Assembly (NCBI GenBank): GCA_947177445.1
Contig: CAMWUL010000022.1
Span: 1 to 44,665, forward strand
DNA length: 44,665 bases
DNA from: an uncultured Lachnospiraceae bacterium
GTDB lineage: Bacteria > Bacillota > Clostridia > Lachnospirales > Lachnospiraceae
Direction: 5' to 3'
The position numbers and the translations under genes are program-made. The stretch's first letter is position 1. Every line of letters begins with the position of its first letter. A model generated the notes under the pieces. That model made no database searches. It was not told the DNA's origin and saw only the letters and a list, made by a program, of their open reading frames with translations. Shown here piece after piece: positions 33,848 through 42,945 of this stretch.

Positions 33848-34513
33848 ATGGCATGTAAGATATTGATTGTGGAGGATGACTCCAATATTGCAAAATATAT
33901 TCTGGCCTGTCTGGCGGTAGGGAATTATGAAGGGGAGATCTGTGAGGACGGCTCCCGGGCAGTGGAGAAAATTTTAGGGGGCGGTTATGACCTGGTGCTG
34001 TTGGATGTGATGCTTCCCGGTCTGGATGGCTTTGAGGTGATGGAGAGGGTAAGGGAATGCCAGGTTCCCGTGATATACCTCACTGCCGTGCAGGATGTGG
34101 CCAGCAAGGTGCGGGGACTGCAGTCAGGCGCGGAGGATTACATTGTAAAGCCCTTTGAAGTCCTGGAGCTGCTGGCAAGGATCGATCTGGTGATGAAGCG
34201 GCATCATAAATCAGAGACCAGGTTTACTTATGGCGATATCCTGCTGGATACAGAGCGGCATCTTGTGCAAAAGGGTGAAGACAGGGTTTCCCTTTCTCCC
34301 AAAGAGTTTGATGTGCTGGCCTATTTTATCCGGCACCAGGATATTGTGATTTCCAGAGAGATGCTGCTTTCCGCAGTCTGGGGATACGGCTTTGAGGGAG
34401 AGACCCGTACCGTGGACACGCATGTACAGCAGGTGCGGAAGAAGCTTGGGCTGCAGGGGCGGCTGGTGACTGTGCCTACATACGGCTACAGGCTTTTGGA
34501 ACGGGAGGAGTGA
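33848..34513 (+). CDS. OmpR/PhoB-family response regulator
   Basis: 221 residues. The receiver domain has D10-D11 in ILIVEDD, phospho-acceptor D53 in LVLLDVMLPG, the Thr of YLTA and Lys of IVKPFE. The C-terminal winged helix is typical: VSLSPKEFDVLAYFIRHQDI, VWGYGFEGETRTVDTHVQQV and YGYRLLE. ATG 33848 follows GGAAGGG; the frame upstream has no ribosome site. It is followed after one base by the sensor kinase, and the pair likely controls the lipoprotein gene at 36956, which has an OmpR-like repeat upstream. The stimulus is unknown. Confidence 0.92.
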   Translation: MACKILIVEDDSNIAKYILACLAVGNYEGEICEDGSRAVEKILGGGYDLVLLDVMLPGLDGFEVMERVRECQVPVIYLTAVQDVASKVRGLQSGAEDYIVKPFEVLELLARIDLVMKRHHKSETRFTYGDILLDTERHLVQKGEDRVSLSPKEFDVLAYFIRHQDIVISREMLLSAVWGYGFEGETRTVDTHVQQVRKKLGLQGRLVTVPTYGYRLLEREE

Positions 34514-34514
34514 T

Positions 34515-35969
34515 ATGCGGCTCTGGCAGAAGATTTTTTTGCTGACGCTGGTTCTCACCACGCTGGCAGTATACGGAATTTCTCTGATGCTTTTGGTCCG
34601 CAGTCAGAAAAACAGCCTTCTGCTGGCCAGGGAAAAAGCCCAGGCCCTGTGCAGCGCCGCGGCGGCAGAGCTGGGGCGTCTGATCCAGGAGGAAAGGGAA
34701 AGCAGCGGTCATCTGCTTATGACAAAGGCAGAACGGGAGCACGTATTTACAGAATTTTGCCGCACGCAGGAAGAGGGGATTGCCATTCGGCTGTCAGAAG
34801 AGGCATTGTTCTGCGAAACGCTTCCTTCATGGGAGAACCAGGGCAGACATACAGCGTTGATTCTGGGAGAGGAAGCGGCCCGGATAGAGGTGAGAGAACC
34901 GGCCTTTTGGGAAGGCCGATTTTACTATATGACATTGGAAATGGACGTGACGGAGCTGACAGCCGGTTTCCGGGAGGAGCTGAGGTTTTGCCAGTGGGTG
35001 GGAGGAGCGGTATCACTGACCATAGCTTTTGTGCTTCTGCTCTCCATTTTGTGGCTGACCCTTCCGTTAAAACGGCTGGAAGCGGCCACAAAGCGGATTG
35101 CTGCAGGAGATTACCAATATCGCGTAAGTGTGAAGGGCCATGATGAGATCGGAGAATTGTCCCGGCATATGAATGCCATGTCGGAGGAAATCCAAAGGAA
35201 TATCAATCAGGTGGAGGAGACTGCCAAAAACCGGGAGACCTTTATCGCCAATATGTCCCATGAGCTGAAGACTCCTCTCACCTCAATTCTGGGCTTTGCG
35301 GATATTCTGACCATTAAGGGAGATATGACCCAGCAGGAGCGGCGCGAATATGCCGCTGTCATTGCCGCGGAGGCCAGGCGGCTGAAGCTGTTGTCCTCCA
35401 GACTCATGGAGCTGGTTTCTCTGCAGGAGACAGAGCTTGTTCTGCATCCGGTCAATCTGAAGGAACTGACGGAAAAAGCAGTGGAGGTGTTTACGCCGGT
35501 GTGTGTGGAGCGGCAATGCGCTGTCCGAAGCCGGCTGCTGTCGATTTGGGTTCAGGCGGATGAGGCGCTGCTCATGTCGCTTTTGCTGAATCTGCTTGAT
35601 AATGCGCTGAAAGCCTCCGAACCGGGGCAGCAGATTGAGATTATCATAAAAAAGGCACAGGCGGAGGCGATAATCCAGGTTCAGGATCAGGGAATCGGCA
35701 TTCCCCGGGATCAGCTGGAGCATGTGACGGAAGCCTTTTATATGGTGGATAAAGCCCGTTCCAGAAAAAGCGGCGGTTCCGGGATCGGTCTTTCTCTGTG
35801 CAAGGCCATCGCACAGGCGCATCATGGAACCCTTGAAATTGAGAGCCGACAGAGCAGCGGAACCAGGGTTACGCTGCGTCTTCCGGCCCAAATTCCGGCG
35901 GAAGGGTCCGGGCAGGGTTGTTTCGATAACAGAAAGGAGGGCCCGCCCGGTGTGGGCGCGGGGGTATAA
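34515..35969 (+). CDS. Sensor histidine kinase
   Basis: 484 residues. Two membrane helices (about 8-28 and 160-180) enclose an extracellular sensor of about 130 residues that I do not recognise. A HAMP domain follows (LKRLEAATKRIAAGDYQYR), then a dimerisation helix with the phosphorylated H249 in MSHELKTPLTSILGF, and an ATPase domain with LLLNLLDNALKAS, DQGIGI and SGIGLSLCKAIAQAHHGTLE. It pairs with the preceding regulator. The C-terminal 25 residues past the ATPase domain are Gly/Pro-rich and run up to the start of the next gene. Confidence 0.92.
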   Translation: MRLWQKIFLLTLVLTTLAVYGISLMLLVRSQKNSLLLAREKAQALCSAAAAELGRLIQEERESSGHLLMTKAEREHVFTEFCRTQEEGIAIRLSEEALFCETLPSWENQGRHTALILGEEAARIEVREPAFWEGRFYYMTLEMDVTELTAGFREELRFCQWVGGAVSLTIAFVLLLSILWLTLPLKRLEAATKRIAAGDYQYRVSVKGHDEIGELSRHMNAMSEEIQRNINQVEETAKNRETFIANMSHELKTPLTSILGFADILTIKGDMTQQERREYAAVIAAEARRLKLLSSRLMELVSLQETELVLHPVNLKELTEKAVEVFTPVCVERQCAVRSRLLSIWVQADEALLMSLLLNLLDNALKASEPGQQIEIIIKKAQAEAIIQVQDQGIGIPRDQLEHVTEAFYMVDKARSRKSGGSGIGLSLCKAIAQAHHGTLEIESRQSSGTRVTLRLPAQIPAEGSGQGCFDNRKEGPPGVGAGV

Positions 35970-35971
35970 AT

Positions 35972-36829
35972 TTGAAAAAAATATCAATGATTATCACCCT
36001 TCTGCTGGCGTTTTTAGTTCTGGGAGCCGGGATCGCGGGACTTCCGGCGGTTTATTCTGTGTTTTTCGATCCTGAGGCGGCAGTGGAGGAAGACCTTCCG
36101 CAGACAAAGGAGGCTGAGGAGGCGGCGGACCGCTTTATGAAGTCGCTGCAATACCCCCTGTGGGAGGAGTCGGAACCTCTTTCCCGGGAGGAAATAGGCC
36201 TTTTTGGGGAGAGCGCCGGGGATAATGTAAACAGTATGGTCAGTTTTCCAGGGCAGGGAATGTATCAACGGCTTTTTGAGCTGGTGGGTAAGGAGGCTGA
36301 CGACAGCCTGTGGGATAAGCTTTCCCGTCGTAAGGGCGGGGGAGGTTATATTCTGCACACCGCTTTCGAGGAGGACGGAAGAGAATATTTTTTGGCGGCG
36401 GCTTTTGACGGAAATGAGATTCCCTTTTTGGTTCTTTGCCAAAATACAAGAGAGCCCTCCGGGGAAGAGGTACGGGAGGCAGCGGCAGTTTTGCAGGCCC
36501 TCGCCGCGGACCCGGGCGATACGTTGCTGCAGGATTACCTTGAGAAGATCGACGCTGTCTATGAGCGCTGTGACAGTCATTGGATCCATCGTGTAAGGCT
36601 GTATCTTTCAATTCAGCCGGAAAGCGAAAGGATGCAGGAGCTTCCGGAACGGATACCGTTGGGAAGGTGCTGTGAGCAGGGGGACTGGCAGGCGAGTATG
36701 AGTAACGGAAAAGGAGTTCTTGTGTGTGTTATGGGACAGGGAAGTCTGGTACTGTATTATGATGCTGCAGAAGGATGCTTTTGCGGATACCGGCTCCTTT
36801 TGGGCGAAGCAGAGTTTATAAATTACTAA
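35972..36829 (+). CDS. Membrane-anchored or secreted hypothetical protein of the two-component operon
   Basis: 285 residues from TTG 35972, two bases after the kinase stop, with GCGGGGG upstream. One N-terminal hydrophobic helix (ISMIITLLLAFLVLGAGIAG) is either an anchor or a signal. The rest is outside the cell and not recognised: an acidic helical region (EEDLPQTKEAEEAADRFMKS), then GGGYILHTAFEEDGREYFLA and a C-terminal sheet with three Cys (GRCCEQGDW, EGCFCGYRLLL). Co-transcription with a sensor kinase suggests it tunes signal sensing, which is inference. Confidence 0.75.
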   Translation: MKKISMIITLLLAFLVLGAGIAGLPAVYSVFFDPEAAVEEDLPQTKEAEEAADRFMKSLQYPLWEESEPLSREEIGLFGESAGDNVNSMVSFPGQGMYQRLFELVGKEADDSLWDKLSRRKGGGGYILHTAFEEDGREYFLAAAFDGNEIPFLVLCQNTREPSGEEVREAAAVLQALAADPGDTLLQDYLEKIDAVYERCDSHWIHRVRLYLSIQPESERMQELPERIPLGRCCEQGDWQASMSNGKGVLVCVMGQGSLVLYYDAAEGCFCGYRLLLGEAEFINY

Positions 36830-36839
36830 AATCAAAATC

Positions 36840-36856
36840 TTTGCAAAATTTTTGCA
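36840..36856 (+). promoter_or_regulatory. OmpR/PhoB-type direct repeat upstream of the lipoprotein gene
   Basis: TTTGCA at 36840-36845 and 36851-36856, exactly 11 bp apart, one helical turn, the spacing used by OmpR-family regulators. A -10-like TATCAT at 36889-36894 follows; no good -35 is present at the right distance, as is common for activated promoters. Confidence 0.5.
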
Positions 36857-36955
36857 TTTTTTGGGGGATTTCCTTAGAAAAAGTCTGATATCATGTCTCC
36901 AGCCGTGAAGCAGGGCAGAAATACCTGATAAAAAGCTTCGGCATGGAGGGTTAAT

Positions 36956-37783
36956 ATGAAAAGAAAATGGATAGCAGCAATAATGGTTGTTTCAATGCTG
37001 GCCGGGCTGTGCGGATGCGCCGGCGCCGGGCCGGAAGCCCCCGAGGGCGGGTACTCGGAAGACAGTCAGACGGGATCCTTGGCGGACTCTCAGCCGTCAG
37101 CCGATGATCAGACTTTTGGAGCTTCCCAGCCCTCAGTCGACGGCCAGCCGTCCGGAGCTTCCCAGCCTGCTCAGGATCCCGGGGCTGTAACAGGAACGGA
37201 ACCGGATGATTTGTCGGAGGTGTATGTGCCGGCTTTATATGTGAGCGAGGAAGGCATTTTACAGATTGATGATACTGCTGTGGTAGACGGGATATCCTAT
37301 CATGTGGAAAGGGTGGAATATACGGAAAAATTCGGAGACAGAGATCTGACGCACCTGGATGATGGTTTCAGTCCTGTGGACGACCAGGGAAACTTTGTGG
37401 ATGGAACCCGCTATTTGTTTCTGACGATCACCTTTACCAATACTACGGATGAAACCCGGGAGATTTGGAGGAACCAGGGCGGTATCTATACGATCAGCTC
37501 CCAGATGGAGACGATCCATGTGAGCGGTGAAACAGTCTATTATGACGTTTACTGGGAGGGAGGCACTGAGGCGGACCGCCATCATTGGGTGCTGGAGCCG
37601 GGGGAATCCGTCACCAGCGAGGTGGGATGGTGTGTAGACATAGCCGCGCAAAAGACCGAGTATTCCTCGTGGGAGGAGCGCTTCGGCTCTGATGGAAGCA
37701 TTCCCTTGTACTACAAGGTCAAGCTATATGACGGAGATAATGAAGGAAGCTATTTTATTGACCTGGGAGTGCAGGCGGAGTGA
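36956..37783 (+). CDS. Secreted lipoprotein of unknown function
   Basis: 275 residues. The signal ends LCGC (Cys about 21). A Ser/Gln/Pro-rich linker contains near-repeats SQPSADDQTFGA, SQPSVDGQPSGA and SQPAQD. The folded part begins near LYVSEEGILQIDDTAVVDGI and has an immunoglobulin-like pattern, GTRYLFLTITFTNTTDETRE and HHWVLEPGESVTSEVGW, like DUF4352/DUF5027-type telokin-like lipoproteins; exact family not certain. ATG 36956 follows GGAGGG. The OmpR-like direct repeat upstream suggests control by the preceding two-component system. Confidence 0.75.
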   Translation: MKRKWIAAIMVVSMLAGLCGCAGAGPEAPEGGYSEDSQTGSLADSQPSADDQTFGASQPSVDGQPSGASQPAQDPGAVTGTEPDDLSEVYVPALYVSEEGILQIDDTAVVDGISYHVERVEYTEKFGDRDLTHLDDGFSPVDDQGNFVDGTRYLFLTITFTNTTDETREIWRNQGGIYTISSQMETIHVSGETVYYDVYWEGGTEADRHHWVLEPGESVTSEVGWCVDIAAQKTEYSSWEERFGSDGSIPLYYKVKLYDGDNEGSYFIDLGVQAE

Positions 37784-37797
37784 TTCAGACACTCCGC
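37775..37797. terminator. Hairpin between the convergent lipoprotein and TauE genes
   Basis: GCGGAGTG (37775-37782) and CACTCCGC (37790-37797) are a perfect 8-bp inverted repeat that includes the lipoprotein stop codon. There is no strong T tract, so termination is possible but weak. Confidence 0.45.
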
Positions 37798-37804
37798 AGA
37801 ACTC

Positions 37805-38578
37805 TTACAATCTTGAAAAAATCATGATGGCCAGTCCCAGTATCACCAGGATGACGCCGGTGGCGCGGTTCAGGGTCTTGGGCTGGGCCTTATTGGCAAA
37901 AACGGCGGCGATCCGCGCCCAAAGAAGGGTAAATACCACGCACAGTGCCCACACGGTCCAGTCCGGGGCGCTTCCAATGGCGAAATGGGAGACCGCCCCT
38001 GTCAGCGCGGTAAAGGTCATGATAAACACGCTGGTTCCCACGGCAGTTTTCAGCTCATAGCCCAGAACAGAGGTGAGAATCAACAGCATCATCATTCCGC
38101 CGCCGGCGCCGACGAAGCCGCAGATAAAGCCGATCATTACGCCGCATATGACGGACTGCAGCGCCCGTTTTCCGGCGGAGGTATCCTTCATGGCCTCCTT
38201 TGTGGTCATCACCGGTCTTACGATAAATTTAATTCCCAGCAGGAAGGTCATGAATACGGAAAAGCCGCCCATAGTGGCAGGCGGAACCAGGCTTGCGACA
38301 TAGCTTCCCACTACGGTGAAGGCCAGGACGCTTCCCATCATGATCAGGCCGTTTTTAATGTCCAGGTTTTTATTTTTCCCATAGGTGTAGGCGGACACGG
38401 CGCTGGCCAGCACATCCGAGGACAGTGCGATTCCCACCGCCATATAGGGCTCCATTCCCAGAAAGGTAATGAGCATGGGGCTGATAACCGCCGCCGCGCT
38501 CATGCCGGCGAAGCCTGTTCCCAGGCCGGCTCCCATACCTGCAAAAAAGGTGATAATTACAGTCAGCAGCAGATCCAT
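37805..38578 (-). CDS. TauE/SafE-family sulfite or organosulfonate exporter
   Basis: 257 residues with about eight membrane helices and the duplicated family motif: GMGAGLGTGFAGMSAAAVIS in the first half and GFICGFVGAGGGMMMLLILT in the second. Family proteins move sulfite, sulfoacetate or related anions across the membrane; direction and substrate here are unknown. GGAGGCG precedes ATG 38578, one base after the stop of the MarR gene, so it is co-transcribed and likely controlled by that regulator. Confidence 0.88.
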   Translation of the reverse strand: MDLLLTVIITFFAGMGAGLGTGFAGMSAAAVISPMLITFLGMEPYMAVGIALSSDVLASAVSAYTYGKNKNLDIKNGLIMMGSVLAFTVVGSYVASLVPPATMGGFSVFMTFLLGIKFIVRPVMTTKEAMKDTSAGKRALQSVICGVMIGFICGFVGAGGGMMMLLILTSVLGYELKTAVGTSVFIMTFTALTGAVSHFAIGSAPDWTVWALCVVFTLLWARIAAVFANKAQPKTLNRATGVILVILGLAIMIFSRL

Positions 38579-38579
38579 T

Positions 38580-39020
38580 TCAGACGCCTCCTTTGATGAT
38601 CCGGTTGAGATTGGTCTCCATCATACGAATCACTCTGTAAAAGTTTTCCCGGGATTCCCCGTCCACATCCTTAAAGATATCCTCAAAAAAGGCTGCCTGC
38701 AGCAGCCGCCCCTGATCGATAATGGGCCCGGCCTTCGGGGTGCATGTCAGAATGGTTTTCCGCCGGTCACCGGGAAAGGACTGCCTGTCCAGATAGCCTT
38801 CCCGCACCAGCCTGTCCACATTGACGGATACCAGATTTGCCTTGAGCCCCCGCAGCTCCACGATATCCTTGGCTGTATTGTAGGCCGGATTATTGGCCAG
38901 AAACATGAGAATATCAAAGGCCGTGGGCGGGATCTGCATTTCATGGCAGAAAGAATTGCACCGGATCCGGTAGGACTGAAAAAGATTATGAGCAAATTCT
39001 ATGCTTACTTTCTGCTGCAT
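38580..39020 (-). CDS. MarR-family transcriptional regulator
   Basis: 146 residues. The winged helix is visible: PPTAFDILMFLANNPAYNTA, KDIVELRGLKANLVSVNVDR (recognition helix) and LVREGYLDRQSFPGDRRKTI (wing, with DRR). ATG 39020 follows GGAGGAG with four bases; the open frame reaching 39095 is rejected because it lacks a ribosome site. It is the first gene of a two-gene operon with the TauE exporter, so it probably senses the exporter's substrate. Confidence 0.85.
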   Translation of the reverse strand: MQQKVSIEFAHNLFQSYRIRCNSFCHEMQIPPTAFDILMFLANNPAYNTAKDIVELRGLKANLVSVNVDRLVREGYLDRQSFPGDRRKTILTCTPKAGPIIDQGRLLQAAFFEDIFKDVDGESRENFYRVIRMMETNLNRIIKGGV

Positions 39021-39104
39021 TGTGCTCCTCCTGCTGGTTTTTTCGGAATACACCGGAAGGTTCATTCGCAAAACATTCATATTTGGATATTTCAATTTTG
39101 AAGT

Positions 39105-39134
39105 ATATTAGCATGTTTTTTATCGAATGTCAAT
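39105..39134 (-). promoter_or_regulatory. MarR-TauE operon promoter
   Basis: On the minus strand TTGACA (39134-39129), 18 nt, TAATAT (39110-39105). TCGAATGTCAA at 39124-39134 recurs as TCGATTGTCAA at 39159-39169, so the two divergent -35 regions carry similar 11-bp sites, which could let one regulator act on both. Confidence 0.65.
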
Positions 39135-39162
39135 AGTTGCTTAATTATTATACATTTTTCGA

Positions 39163-39191
39163 TTGTCAAGTGATTCCCGGTAGATTATACT
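39163..39191 (+). promoter_or_regulatory. Promoter of the raffinose-type operon
   Basis: TTGTCA (39163-39168), 17 nt, TATACT (39186-39191), with transcription expected about 35 nt before the alpha-galactosidase start. Confidence 0.65.
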
Positions 39192-39233
39192 GAAAGCGAT
39201 ATGAAGTGAAATGCAGAAAGGAAGGTTGCGCCC

Positions 39234-41423
39234 ATGGCGATTAAGGTAAGCGGAGAAAGACTATTTACGCTGCAGACAAAGGACAGCAGCTATCAGATGT
39301 ATGCGGACGAGAAGGATGTTTTGCTGCACACCTACTATGGCAGGAGGATTGACGGGGAAAATCTGGCGGAGCTGATTGTCCGGGGAGACGTGGGGTTTTC
39401 CGGAAATCCGCCCCAGGCACAGGGAGATCGAAGCTATTCCCTGGACTGTCTTCCCCAGGAGCTGCCCTCCAGCGGCGTGGGGGATTACCGGGAGGACTGT
39501 ATCCGGCTTCGTCATGCGGACGGAAGCACGGCGGCGGACTTTCGGTTTGAGAGCTATGAGGTTCTGCCCGGTTCCTACCGGATTCCGGGAATGCCCGCTC
39601 TGTACGACAATGAAAATGAAAAGGGCGAGACCCTGGTGATCTCCATGCGGGAGGCGGCTTCCTCCGTAGTGGTCCGCCTTTATTACGGAGTGTTTGAGGA
39701 GGAGAATGTGATCACCAGGGCGGTGCGGGTGGAAAACCGGGGAAAGGAGCCTGTGTATTTGGACAAGTGCCTTTCCTGCTGTCTGGATTATTCCTTTGGT
39801 GAGCTGGAGCTTATGACCTTTGTGGGGCGGCATGCCATGGAGCGCACGGTGGAGAGAAATCCCGTGGGACGTACAAAGCTGGAAATCGGCAGTATACGGG
39901 GCGCCTCCAGCCATCAGTACAATCCGGCGGCGATTCTGTGCAGTCCCGAAACCACCGAGGACTGGGGTGACTGCTGGGGAATGTGCCTGGTATACAGCGG
40001 CAATTTCATTTTTTCCGCCCAGCAGGACCAGAGAGGCCTGACCCGGGCGGTAATGGGTATCCATCCCACGCAGTTTTGCTTTTGCCTGAAGGAGGGGGAG
40101 GCCTTCGACGCACCCCAGGTGATTCTCAGCCATTCCGGTCAGGGACTGGCCCGGCTGTCCCACCAGTACCACCGGATCCTGCGGGAGCATATGTGCCGTG
40201 GAAAATATCGGGATGCAAAGCGCCCCGTACTGATCAACAACTGGGAGGCCACCTATTTCGACTTTGATCAGGAGAAGCTTCTGGCCATAGCCGAAAAGGC
40301 CGCCGGTCTGGGCATTGAAATGCTGGTGCTGGACGACGGATGGTTCGGAAAGAGAAATGATGACAACAGTGGTCTGGGCGACTGGTTTGTGAATGAAAAA
40401 AAGCTGGGAGGCAGTCTGCAGCAGCTGGGAGAGAAAATTCATGATATGGGAATGAAATTCGGGCTGTGGTTTGAGCCGGAGATGATTTCCGAGGACAGCG
40501 ATCTGTACCGGGAGCACCCGGACTGGGCGCTTCAGATCCCCGGCAGACAGCCCAACCGTTCCCGGAACCAGCTGGTGCTGGATATGAGCCGGCAGGAGGT
40601 GCGGGAGTATCTTTTGGAGCGCATGACGGATATTTTGTCAGAGGCCTCCATCGATTATGTGAAATGGGATGTGAACAGAAGCGTGTGTGATATCTACAGC
40701 CACGGCGGATACCCTGCTGGAGAGGTGTACCACCGGCACATTCTGGGGGTTTACGATCTGCTGGAACGTCTGCTGGAGCGTTTCCCTCATCTGCTTCTGG
40801 AGGGCTGCAGCGGAGGCGGCGGACGGTTTGATGCGGCCATGCTCTATTATTCCCCCCAGATCTGGTGCAGCGATAACACGGATGCGGTAAACCGTCTGAG
40901 CATTCAGTACGGCACCTCCTTCTTTTATCCTGTAAGCGCCGTAGGCTCCCATGTATCCGCGGTGCCCAATCATCAGACCGGAAGGAGCGTTCCCTTCCGT
41001 ACCAGAGGGCATGTGGCCCTGGCCGGAAGCTTTGGCTATGAGCTGGATCTGAACCGGGTGACGCAGGAGGAGCAGGAGCTGGTGAAGGAGCAGATCGCCC
41101 AGTTTCATGAGTATTATGATCTGATCCATACCGGCAGCTATTACCGGCTGTCAGAGCCGGCTGGAAGGCTCTGTGCCTGGGAATTTGTGGATGAAAGGAA
41201 GGACAGGGCGCTGGTGACTCTTGTAATGACCTCTGCGGAGGGCAATCCGGCGCCGGTGCATCTTAAGGTGAAGGGACTAGATCCGGACAGGCAGTATCGC
41301 TGCAGTCTGAGCGGAGCGGTGCGCAGCGGCAGAACCTGGATGAACGGCGGGCTGACGCTTCCCTGGACACCTGGAGAGTACGAGAGTCTGCTGATTTTGT
41401 TTGAAGGAATGGAGGTAAGATAA
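39234..41423 (+). CDS. GH36 alpha-galactosidase
   Basis: 729 residues, the usual length of the tetrameric AgaA/RafA type. The (beta/alpha)8 barrel carries NNWEATYFDFDQEKL, LVLDDGWFGKRNDD, KWDVNR with nucleophile D479, and CSDNTDAVNR with acid/base D547, almost the same numbering as the Geobacillus enzyme. It cleaves alpha-1,6-galactose from raffinose, stachyose and melibiose. There is no signal peptide. AAGGAAGG precedes ATG 39234. It is followed after two bases by a GH32 gene and then fructokinase, a complete raffinose-family pathway once sugars are imported; the importer is not in this window. Confidence 0.95.
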   Translation: MAIKVSGERLFTLQTKDSSYQMYADEKDVLLHTYYGRRIDGENLAELIVRGDVGFSGNPPQAQGDRSYSLDCLPQELPSSGVGDYREDCIRLRHADGSTAADFRFESYEVLPGSYRIPGMPALYDNENEKGETLVISMREAASSVVVRLYYGVFEEENVITRAVRVENRGKEPVYLDKCLSCCLDYSFGELELMTFVGRHAMERTVERNPVGRTKLEIGSIRGASSHQYNPAAILCSPETTEDWGDCWGMCLVYSGNFIFSAQQDQRGLTRAVMGIHPTQFCFCLKEGEAFDAPQVILSHSGQGLARLSHQYHRILREHMCRGKYRDAKRPVLINNWEATYFDFDQEKLLAIAEKAAGLGIEMLVLDDGWFGKRNDDNSGLGDWFVNEKKLGGSLQQLGEKIHDMGMKFGLWFEPEMISEDSDLYREHPDWALQIPGRQPNRSRNQLVLDMSRQEVREYLLERMTDILSEASIDYVKWDVNRSVCDIYSHGGYPAGEVYHRHILGVYDLLERLLERFPHLLLEGCSGGGGRFDAAMLYYSPQIWCSDNTDAVNRLSIQYGTSFFYPVSAVGSHVSAVPNHQTGRSVPFRTRGHVALAGSFGYELDLNRVTQEEQELVKEQIAQFHEYYDLIHTGSYYRLSEPAGRLCAWEFVDERKDRALVTLVMTSAEGNPAPVHLKVKGLDPDRQYRCSLSGAVRSGRTWMNGGLTLPWTPGEYESLLILFEGMEVR

Positions 41424-41425
41424 GC

Positions 41426-42919
41426 ATGGTAAGTCAAACCCTGCGGGAAGCCAGAAAATATGAGGAAATGACAGAGGGAAAAATAAACAGGGAGGAACGT
41501 CCGGCCTTTCATCTTGCGGCCAGGGTGGGATGGATGAACGATCCCAATGGTTTTTCCTTTTATCAGGGGGAATATCATCTGTTTTATCAGTATCATCCCT
41601 ACAGCTCCTACTGGGGGCCCATGCACTGGGGACATGCCGTGAGCAGTGATCTTCTGCACTGGAGGCAGCTTCCCGCCGCTCTGGCCCCGGATTCTGCCTA
41701 TGACAGGGACGGATGCTTTTCCGGAAGCGCCGAGACGCTTTCCGACGGCAGGCAGCTTTTGATGTATACGGGAGTCGTGAAGGAGACTCAGCCGGATGGC
41801 AGAAGCAGGGAAATCCAGACCCAGTGCGTTGCGGTGGGCAACGGTCTGGACTACGAAAAATTTTCGGGAAATCCGGTTCTTACCGAAAAGGATCTGCCGG
41901 AGGGCGGCAGCAGGTTTGATTTTAGAGATCCTAAAATGTGGAGAGAGGCGGACGGAAGCTTTCGCTGTGTGGCCGGAAACTGTAACGGAGAGGGGGACGG
42001 ACGCGTTCTGCTGTTTCGCAGTCAGGACGGCTTTCAGTGGAATTTTGAAAGGATTCTGGCGGAAAATGGGGGGCGCTTCGGCAGAATGTGGGAATGTCCG
42101 GATTTCTTTTCTCTGGACGGCTTCCATGTGCTGCTGACCAGTCCCCAGGATATGATGCCAAAGGGCTTTGAGTATCATAATGGAAACGGAACTCTGTGTC
42201 TGGTGGGGCACTTGAATCCTGAAACCGGAGATTTTGTGGAGGAACATGATCAGGCGGTTGACTACGGCATTGATTTTTATGCGCCTCAGACGGTGCTGGC
42301 CCCCGACGGCAGGCGGATCATGATCGGCTGGATGCAGAACTGGGACACCTGTAACCTGCGCTCTCAGGAGCATAGCTGGTTCGGCCAGATGTCCCTTCCC
42401 AGAGAGCTGTCCATCCGGGAGGATAAACGGCTGATTCAGAGGCCTGTGAGAGAGCTGGATCAGCTGCGGTGCGGGGAGGTTCGGCATGAGAACGTGCCGG
42501 TGAAGGACGAGACAATCTGCCTGGAGGGAGTAGAGGGCAGGCAGGTGGATGTGGAGTTACTCATCCGTCCCCTGGATCCGGAGAAGGTTTACCGGAAATT
42601 TGCGGTGCGGTTTGCTCAGGATGAAATCTGCCACACGGCGGTGAGTTTCAGGCCCTATGAATCCGTCATACGTCTGGACCGCAAGTTTTCCGGCTCCCGC
42701 AGGGCCATCATCCACCAGCGCCGCTGTCAGGTGAATCATGACAACGGAAGGCTGAAGCTTCGGATCATTCTGGACCGGAGAAGCGTGGAGGTATTTATCA
42801 ACGACGGGGAGCATGTGATGAGCGCCGTGCTGGATACGGTACAGAGCGCCAGGGGATTTTCCTTTTTTGTGGATGGCGAAGCGGTTATAGATGTGGTAAA
42901 ATATGAACTGAAGATATGA
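41426..42919 (+). CDS. GH32 beta-fructofuranosidase, second paralogue
   Basis: 497 residues and closely related to the enzyme at 26839 (about 70% identity by eye, same opening MVxQTLxEARKYEE). Motifs are intact: WMNDPNG with D39, FRDPKMW, and ECPDFF. It is cytoplasmic. GGAGGT precedes ATG 41426, within the end of the alpha-galactosidase gene. After removal of galactose it would split sucrose, or act on raffinose directly. Its codons are richer in G and C than those of the other copy, so the two were not duplicated recently. Confidence 0.93.
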   Translation: MVSQTLREARKYEEMTEGKINREERPAFHLAARVGWMNDPNGFSFYQGEYHLFYQYHPYSSYWGPMHWGHAVSSDLLHWRQLPAALAPDSAYDRDGCFSGSAETLSDGRQLLMYTGVVKETQPDGRSREIQTQCVAVGNGLDYEKFSGNPVLTEKDLPEGGSRFDFRDPKMWREADGSFRCVAGNCNGEGDGRVLLFRSQDGFQWNFERILAENGGRFGRMWECPDFFSLDGFHVLLTSPQDMMPKGFEYHNGNGTLCLVGHLNPETGDFVEEHDQAVDYGIDFYAPQTVLAPDGRRIMIGWMQNWDTCNLRSQEHSWFGQMSLPRELSIREDKRLIQRPVRELDQLRCGEVRHENVPVKDETICLEGVEGRQVDVELLIRPLDPEKVYRKFAVRFAQDEICHTAVSFRPYESVIRLDRKFSGSRRAIIHQRRCQVNHDNGRLKLRIILDRRSVEVFINDGEHVMSAVLDTVQSARGFSFFVDGEAVIDVVKYELKI

Positions 42920-42945
42920 AACGAGGAGTTACTGTTCACGGAGTG

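Noticed and set aside
39021..39095. Longer N-terminus for the MarR regulator
   Set aside because: GGAGGAG sits directly before the internal ATG at 39020, and the extension would begin almost at the predicted transcript start.
39261..40517. Open frame of about 418 residues opposite the alpha-galactosidase
   Set aside because: It is antisense to a catalytically complete GH36 gene and has no motif of its own.
41141..42487. Open frame of about 448 residues on the minus strand opposite the second GH32
   Set aside because: It is a shadow of the GH32 and GH36 genes, with no recognisable domain.
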